Below the pieces are notes generated by a model. That model did no database searches, was not told where the DNA came from, and saw nothing but the letters and a program-made list of their open reading frames with translations. From assembly GCF_032878975.1 (NCBI RefSeq), contig NZ_CP043875.1:1356370-1420369 (forward strand): a stretch of 64,000 bases of DNA, written 5' to 3'. Shown here piece after piece: positions 59,302-64,000 of the stretch (positions within the stretch are counted from its first letter, which is position 1; every line of letters starts with the position of its first letter). The translations under genes and the position numbers were made by a program. The DNA is from Methanoplanus sp. FWC-SCC4. Lineage in GTDB: Archaea; Halobacteriota; Methanomicrobia; Methanomicrobiales; Methanomicrobiaceae.

Positions 59302-60088
59302 CTTTTTTTGAATAAAGCGTGATTACACCGTCTGCAAACTCACCCAGACTGGGTATTATTGCAAACAGAATAAGGGCCAGGAATATCAGAAATACAAGCG
59401 CTCCAAGTTCCGCCATCACATTATGTGACCAGAAAAAACTCTCATAGCCGTATTCTCCGTTTGCGGCAATTTCAGGCAGATACTGAAACCACTGCCCGGA
59501 ATATGCGGAGACGACAAAGACATTCCGAAAAAGGTTTAGAATGTAGATTACGGGAGCTATTACGAGAAATGAGAGGACTTTCTGTTTTATGGTGGTCGGG
59601 ACGCACCAGGCAAGACCAAGCATTATCGCAATACTCTGTATTCCGGTGCATGCCATAATGATCTCAACCCTGAATCCGTCATTTTCCATCATATTCCATG
59701 CGATCTGGTTAACCGGCAAACCGAGTGCATGAATTAACCAGACAACCTCTGATGTAACTGCTGAAATCAGGAAATCACCGACTGCCGGAATATAGCCAAA
59801 CGGGAAATATATCAAAAAGGCAATTGCAGCCCCGCGACTCAGATAATCGGTTATTTTATTATCTGCCATTATCTCAGGGATTGTAATTGCAAGAAACGGT
59901 ATCCCCAAAATCCCCATAACAGGATATAAAAAATTATTTTCAACATTGATGTAGTATGGCAGATCCAAAATCAGGGACACTACAATAAATATCCATCCGG
60001 CAGAGGCAAAATACCTCTTAAAACCTGCCGGGACTGCCAGATATCCGAAAAATGCGATAGCTGACAGGAGAACAAAAACCGCTTCCAT
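59276..60088 (-). CDS. artA: archaeosortase A
   Basis: The 270-residue product has about seven membrane helices and the exosortase/archaeosortase catalytic triad: Cys in IIMACTGIQSIAI, Arg in LNLFRNVFVVS, and His in FFWSHNVMAELG. ArtA processes PGF-CTERM proteins and links them to membrane lipid. No clear PGF-CTERM substrate is encoded in this window. Convergent with the lipid synthase gene. Confidence 0.88.
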   Translation of the reverse strand: MEAVFVLLSAIAFFGYLAVPAGFKRYFASAGWIFIVVSLILDLPYYINVENNFLYPVMGILGIPFLAITIPEIMADNKITDYLSRGAAIAFLIYFPFGYIPAVGDFLISAVTSEVVWLIHALGLPVNQIAWNMMENDGFRVEIIMACTGIQSIAIMLGLAWCVPTTIKQKVLSFLVIAPVIYILNLFRNVFVVSAYSGQWFQYLPEIAANGEYGYESFFWSHNVMAELGALVFLIFLALILFAIIPSLGEFADGVITLYSKKVKDLGRGK

Positions 60089-60241
60089 TACAAATATGAT
60101 TTAATTTTCATGTGAAAATATCTTATGCTCTTTTACATGAGATTTAAGTCTCTTATTGACTCTGAAATGTAATGCCTTTTCCAAACCCCCGGGTGACATA
60201 ATCAATAATCATTAATCAAATAGAAACAAATATTGTAACCG

Positions 60242-60556
60242 ATGATGTTTTGTCCGGAATGCAAAAGCATGTTAAAATCCTGTGACGGAAAACTAAAATG
60301 CCCAAAATGCGGTTTTGAGAAAACCATTGAAGATAAATCACAACTTCTTAAAACAAAAGCAAGAGTGGAAAAAGAAATTACAATCGTTGATGAAGACGAA
60401 AACGTTCCAACACTCCCGACAACAAAAATCAGATGCCCTGAGTGCGGTCACGATCTGGCTGAATGGTGGCTTCGCCAGCTTCGTTCTGCTGATGAGAGTG
60501 AAGTCAGATTCTTCCGCTGTGTGAAATGTAAAAACACATGGCGCGAGTATGACTAA
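60242..60556 (+). CDS. tfs: transcription factor S (TFIIS-like)
   Basis: The 104-residue product has an N-terminal zinc ribbon (CPECKSMLKSCDGKLKCPKC) and a C-terminal ribbon (CPECGHDLAEWWLRQLRS, then CVKCKNTWREYD) with the catalytic Asp-Glu pair in ADESEVRFF. It promotes transcript cleavage by stalled RNA polymerase. Full length and intact. Confidence 0.94.
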   Translation: MMFCPECKSMLKSCDGKLKCPKCGFEKTIEDKSQLLKTKARVEKEITIVDEDENVPTLPTTKIRCPECGHDLAEWWLRQLRSADESEVRFFRCVKCKNTWREYD

Positions 60557-60751
60557 TTTCCCCTAATATCTTTTTTAAAATTCACGTCTCTTCTAAAAAA
60601 TTTCCTGTGTTTAACTTTTCAAATCAACCCTTGTTTCATACCCCGCATTACTGTAAACCGGTCTATTCCGAAAAAGGGCGGATAAATCTTATAAAACAAC
60701 CTGAATCAGGAAAAATTTTCAGAATTATTTAATCGTAGAAAAATTTGGATT

Positions 60752-62811
60752 TTAGAGAAGTCCCGGACCTTTTACGCGGAACTTGCTCTGGAGTGTTCTT
60801 CCGATTACACGAAATGCTGTCTCAAGCTCTTCAAACGGAGGAACTTTGTTTTCCCTCAATATCTCTCTTCCACCGTTCATCTCCGCACCGCCTATTAAAA
60901 CTGATACGACACGCTTTTCCGTTGCTTCGGAAAGCATCATAATCTGTTTTGCAAAGCGTTCGGAAGTTAAAACGAGGTTCGGGAAACCGATTACAATACA
61001 GATATCCCAGAGATCATCGTGCTTTGCAAGAACACTGAAGGTCTTTGCAAACCTTGCACCGTCAGCATCTCCCAAAAGATCAATCGGGTTTCCTTTGTTC
61101 CAGAATTCAGGCAGGAATTTATCCATCTCCTCAATAACATCAGCCGGCAGATCAACAATCTCAATACCATACCTTTCTGCATAGTCTGTTGAAAGTACTG
61201 CAAAACCGCCTGCGTTGGTTACGACAATTGCACGCTTGCCTTTCGGATAGTGTTTTGCATGTGAGAGGAACTCTGCTGCAAGGAAAGCATCTTCAAGATT
61301 TGTAACATTCAAAACTCCGGCCTCTCTGAATGCCTCAACGTATACCTCATAGCTGCCTGCAAGTGATCCTGTGTGGGATGCGGCTGCCGCACGTCCACGC
61401 TCGGATGAACCTGACTTAATTGCAACTACAGGCTTTGTCAGGGATATCCTTGATACAATGTCCATGAAAGCCTTTCCATTGTTGATCTCTTCGATATACA
61501 TGATAATGGCTTCAGTGTTGGGATCAGCTTCAGCCCAGCGGAGATAATCAAAGAAATCAAGATCAGACTGGTTTCCTACCGAAACCACAACAGAGAAACC
61601 TACGTTGTGTGAAAGACTCCAGTCAACAACGGCGTTTACAATTGCACCGCTCTGGGAAAGGAATGCAATATTTCCGGGAGTTGGAGATCTCTGAACATAG
61701 GTTGTGTCATATCCCTTGTGAGGACTGATAAGTCCAAGACAATTTGGACCGACAATACGGGTGCCGTACTTTTTGGCAATTGAAACCATCTCTTCCTCAA
61801 GACGCTTTCCTTCCTCGTTCATCTCCTTAAAGCCGGCGGTGATTACGACAGCTACCTTTACACCCTTCTTCCCGCACTCTTCCATAACTCCGGGCACAAG
61901 TGCTGAAGGAACAGTAATTACTGCCATGTCTACATTGTCTTCGATGTCAAGAATGCTTGCATAAGTCTTAAAGCACATAATGACATCCCTTTTCGGATTT
62001 ACAGGGTAGAGCTTTCCGGGGAAGGTTGAAAGCTTGTGCATTACGGCATATCCCATTTTCCCGGGCGTCTCTGATGCACCTATTACCGCGATTGACTTTG
62101 GATCAAAGTATTCTACCGGAACCTCTTCCTTCCCGTTTGAAAATTCTGTGTGTTTGTCGCTGAAAATGAATGCTGTATCAACTGCACATGCGCCGGACTC
62201 ATACAAACGCAGAGGGTTGATGTCAAATTCTCTTAGTTCCTCATTTTCCTCAAAGGCACGGCATACATTCATTATGATTTTTACAAGTGATTCCTCATCC
62301 TTTGATACTGAACCACGGTATCCTGAGATAAGCTTGTATGAATTAATCTCATGAATCATTTCACGGACATCATCCTCTGAAAGCGGAAGAATACGGAGTG
62401 AAACATCTTTTAAGAATTCGACAAGCGTACCGCCTATACCAAAGGTAATTGTTTTTCCAAAAGCCGGATCAGTATTGCCTCCAATGATAAGCTCAACACC
62501 AGGTTTGGCCATCTCTTCAACAATGACACCTTCAATCTCCGCTTCAGGCATGCATTTACCAACATTTGATAAAATCTGCAGATATGCCTCCTTTGCCTCG
62601 TCAACATCATTTACACCTACAATGACGCCGCCCGCATCACTTTTGTGGAGAATCTGCGGAGATACAATCTTCATTACAACAGGAAATCCGATTTCCTCAG
62701 CTACAATACCGGCATCCTCTGGGGATTTTACGATCCCGTATTTTGGGACGGGGATATCATATTTTTAAGAAAATCATACCCCTCTGCTTCACTTAGCATC
62801 CATTCTGCCAT
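60752..62811 (-). CDS. ADP-forming acetate/acyl-CoA synthetase, beta-alpha fusion, with a frameshift near the start
   Basis: The intact frame encodes 640 residues from ATG 62674: the ATP-grasp beta domain from KIVSPQILHKSDAGGV on, then the CoA-binding alpha domain (IAVIGASETPGKMGYAVM) with the phosphohistidine site AAASHTGSLAGS. The true start is probably ATG 62811 (MAEWMLSEAEGYDFLK), whose frame leaves at an A5 run (62762-62766 on the plus strand); six A's would give FLKKYDIPVPKYGIVK, standard for the family, and a 686-residue enzyme. It interconverts acyl-CoA plus ADP and acid plus ATP. Confidence 0.82.
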
Positions 62812-62888
62812 TTATTTTTTCCTCACATTATGGATTAATATCATTTTTGCCGCAATATTTCCCGCATAAAGGAAATTTATAAGAACAG

Positions 62889-62907
62889 TGGTGCCCACCT
62901 GGCACCA
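62889..62907. promoter_or_regulatory. inverted repeat upstream of the acyl-CoA synthetase promoter
   Basis: TGGTGCC and GGCACCA form a perfect seven-base inverted repeat with a five-base spacer. On the minus strand it sits just upstream of a TATA-like TTATAAATT (62871-62879), a position suited to a regulator of the synthetase gene. It is also about 200 bases upstream of tbp. The rest of 62812-63112 is AT-rich and holds the tbp promoter. Confidence 0.4.
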
Positions 62908-63082
62908 TCTGTTTATATTATATCATGCGACAGGATTTCAACAAATGTCGAAATTTCATTCGTTAGAATACTGTTTACCATCTATTGAACTAATGTATAA
63001 ATAAAATTTTGTAATTGTTAATCGTGATAAATAGCATTAAATATAGCATGACTGTTGAAAATAACACAGATATACCCAACTA

Positions 63083-63112
63083 TTTATATACCATATAAAT
63101 CACTTTATAAAT
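63083..63112 (+). promoter_or_regulatory. tbp promoter with several TATA-like sites
   Basis: TATTTATATACC, CCATATAAATC and TTTATAAAT follow one another in the 30 or so bases before the tbp ATG. The first lies about 25 bases upstream of the ATG, predicting a very short or absent leader. The multiple sites could let TBP act on its own gene. Confidence 0.4.
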
Positions 63113-63673
63113 ATGAAGGTCAATCCGGAAGAGTCACTGAAAATCGAAAATATTGTGGCATCGGCAAAAGTTGCAGAATCACTTGATCTGCAAATGATAA
63201 ATGAAAAAATAAAGGATGCGGAATACAACAAAAAAAGGTTCCCGGGCGTAGTTCTGAGAATGCAGGACCCAAAGATCGCAGCGCTTGTATTTGGATCAGG
63301 CAAAGTTGTTCTCACTGGTGCAAAGAGTGTTGACAGCCTTTCAAAAGGTCTTGAAATCCTCGGAAAAAGATTAAGGGATCTTGACATAGACATCCCAATG
63401 GAGCTTGAATACAAGATTCAGAACATTGTTACGTCTGCGGATCTTGGATCTCCAATAAACCTGAACAAAATTGCTGTAGGATTTAATCTTGAAAGAATCG
63501 AGTATGAACCCGAACAGTTCCCGGGTCTTGTCTACCGCCTTGAAGAGCCAAAAGTAGTCGTATTATTGTTTGGCTCAGGAAAACTCATTATTACAGGTGG
63601 AAAACAGCCTGAAGACGCAAAAGGTGCTGTTCAAAAAATTCTCTCAGACCTTTCAAACCTTGGATTGATTTAA
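63113..63673 (+). CDS. tbp: TATA-box-binding protein
   Basis: The 186-residue product is a two-repeat TBP saddle: IENIVASAKVAESLDLQMI...FPGVVLRMQDPKIAALVFGSGKVVLTGAKS (about 10-70) and IQNIVTSADLGSPINLNKI...FPGLVYRLEEPKVVVLLFGSGKLIITGGKQ (about 100-162). Conserved Phe pairs that intercalate DNA are visible. General transcription factor; full length. Confidence 0.97.
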   Translation: MKVNPEESLKIENIVASAKVAESLDLQMINEKIKDAEYNKKRFPGVVLRMQDPKIAALVFGSGKVVLTGAKSVDSLSKGLEILGKRLRDLDIDIPMELEYKIQNIVTSADLGSPINLNKIAVGFNLERIEYEPEQFPGLVYRLEEPKVVVLLFGSGKLIITGGKQPEDAKGAVQKILSDLSNLGLI

Positions 63674-63960
63674 AATTTACAATATTACTTTTTTAAAGAG
63701 AACAATTTTTCAATCATGTAACTGCTTCACAAAACGTCTTAAAAAAATACAAACCAAAACTTAAAAGCCATCCGAATTAAAAAAATGTCAAATGTTTCCG
63801 GCCTGAAATTTACAGCGGCATCGCAATATAAAATCTATTTTCAGGAGAGTTATTTCCCTCAAAAACAAAAGATATATCTACCTCCACAAAATACCAAAAT
63901 GTTGATAAAAATCTATTTATAACATACTCGCGAAATATAGTGAGTAATTCTGGTGAGACC

Positions 63961-64000
63961 ATGAAACTTGAAAAAGTGCTTACTTTCACAGAAAAGGAAG
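63961..64000 (+). CDS. start of a gene cut by the window edge
   Basis: ATG at 63961 opens a frame reading MKLEKVLTFTEKE to the end of the window. GGTGAG at 63952-63957 is a good ribosome site and ATTTATAAC lies near 63914. Too short to identify. Confidence 0.5.
   Translation, partial: MKLEKVLTFTEKE

Overview
The window reads as chromosome of a methanogenic archaeon, most likely a low-GC member of the Methanomicrobiales (a Methanoplanus-like organism is my guess). Support: archaeal TBP and transcription factor S, archaeal-type GlyRS, Pth2, TruD, Hef, UPF0147, a geranylgeranyl reductase, a CDP-alcohol phosphatidyltransferase, an archaeosortase, a fused formaldehyde-activating enzyme/hexulose-phosphate synthase, an ADP-forming acyl-CoA synthetase, and a tRNA-Trp whose intron carries a box C/D guide RNA. 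Intergenic DNA is very AT-rich. No rRNA, CRISPR array or intact insertion sequence was seen.

Layout. 1-7.2 kb: a damaged secreted-protein gene cut by the window edge, a membrane winged-helix regulator broken by a TAA, trmO, two lipoproteins, a PsiE-like membrane protein, manC, an iron-sulfur flavoprotein, and an overlapping Mut7-C RNase/radical SAM pair. 7.3-10.1 kb: UMP kinase, tRNA-Pro directly in front of nth, and a DUF3089 lipoprotein. 10.4-20.1 kb: a 1001-residue surface protein with a seven-bladed FG-GAP-like propeller, a decayed stretch with a transposase remnant, the DUF47/PiT phosphate-uptake pair, a UvrD-helicase remnant, a long-form glutamine synthetase with an NrpR-like operator, a pentapeptide-repeat protein, a lipoprotein and tRNA-Ala. 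20.2-28.6 kb: polyprenol kinase-like protein, second pentapeptide protein, nicotinate phosphoribosyltransferase, methylthioinosine phosphorylase-like protein plus deoxyadenosine/MTA deaminase, acyl-CoA synthetase, intron-bearing tRNA-Trp, and fae-hps.

28.6-39.1 kb is the accessory region and the most unusual part. Six copies of one 22-base element, each abutting a TATA-like sequence, precede genes for secreted or membrane proteins: a small beta-sandwich exoprotein, a zinc phospholipase C-like protein, several unrecognised exoproteins and a membrane-anchored propeller. Three genes share an almost identical cassette of structured leader RNA plus signal peptide, joined to unrelated mature proteins. 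A membrane-anchored double winged-helix protein sits at the head of the region and is a candidate regulator. I read this as a co-regulated exoprotein island built by copying one promoter/leader/signal-peptide module.

39.3-64 kb returns to housekeeping genes: acetyltransferase, metallohydrolases, an archaeal HTH protein, glyS-hef, UPF0147, YjbQ, gyrB-gyrA, a lipid reductase, pth2-truD, sppA-arfC, a CDP-alcohol phosphatidyltransferase convergent with archaeosortase A, tfs, an ADP-forming acyl-CoA synthetase with a frameshift near its start, and tbp. The window ends 40 bases into another gene. Three genes (near positions 480, 1009 and 62764) carry single disabling differences; two of these are a five-base A run where six A's would restore the frame, so sequencing error must be excluded before calling them pseudogenes.
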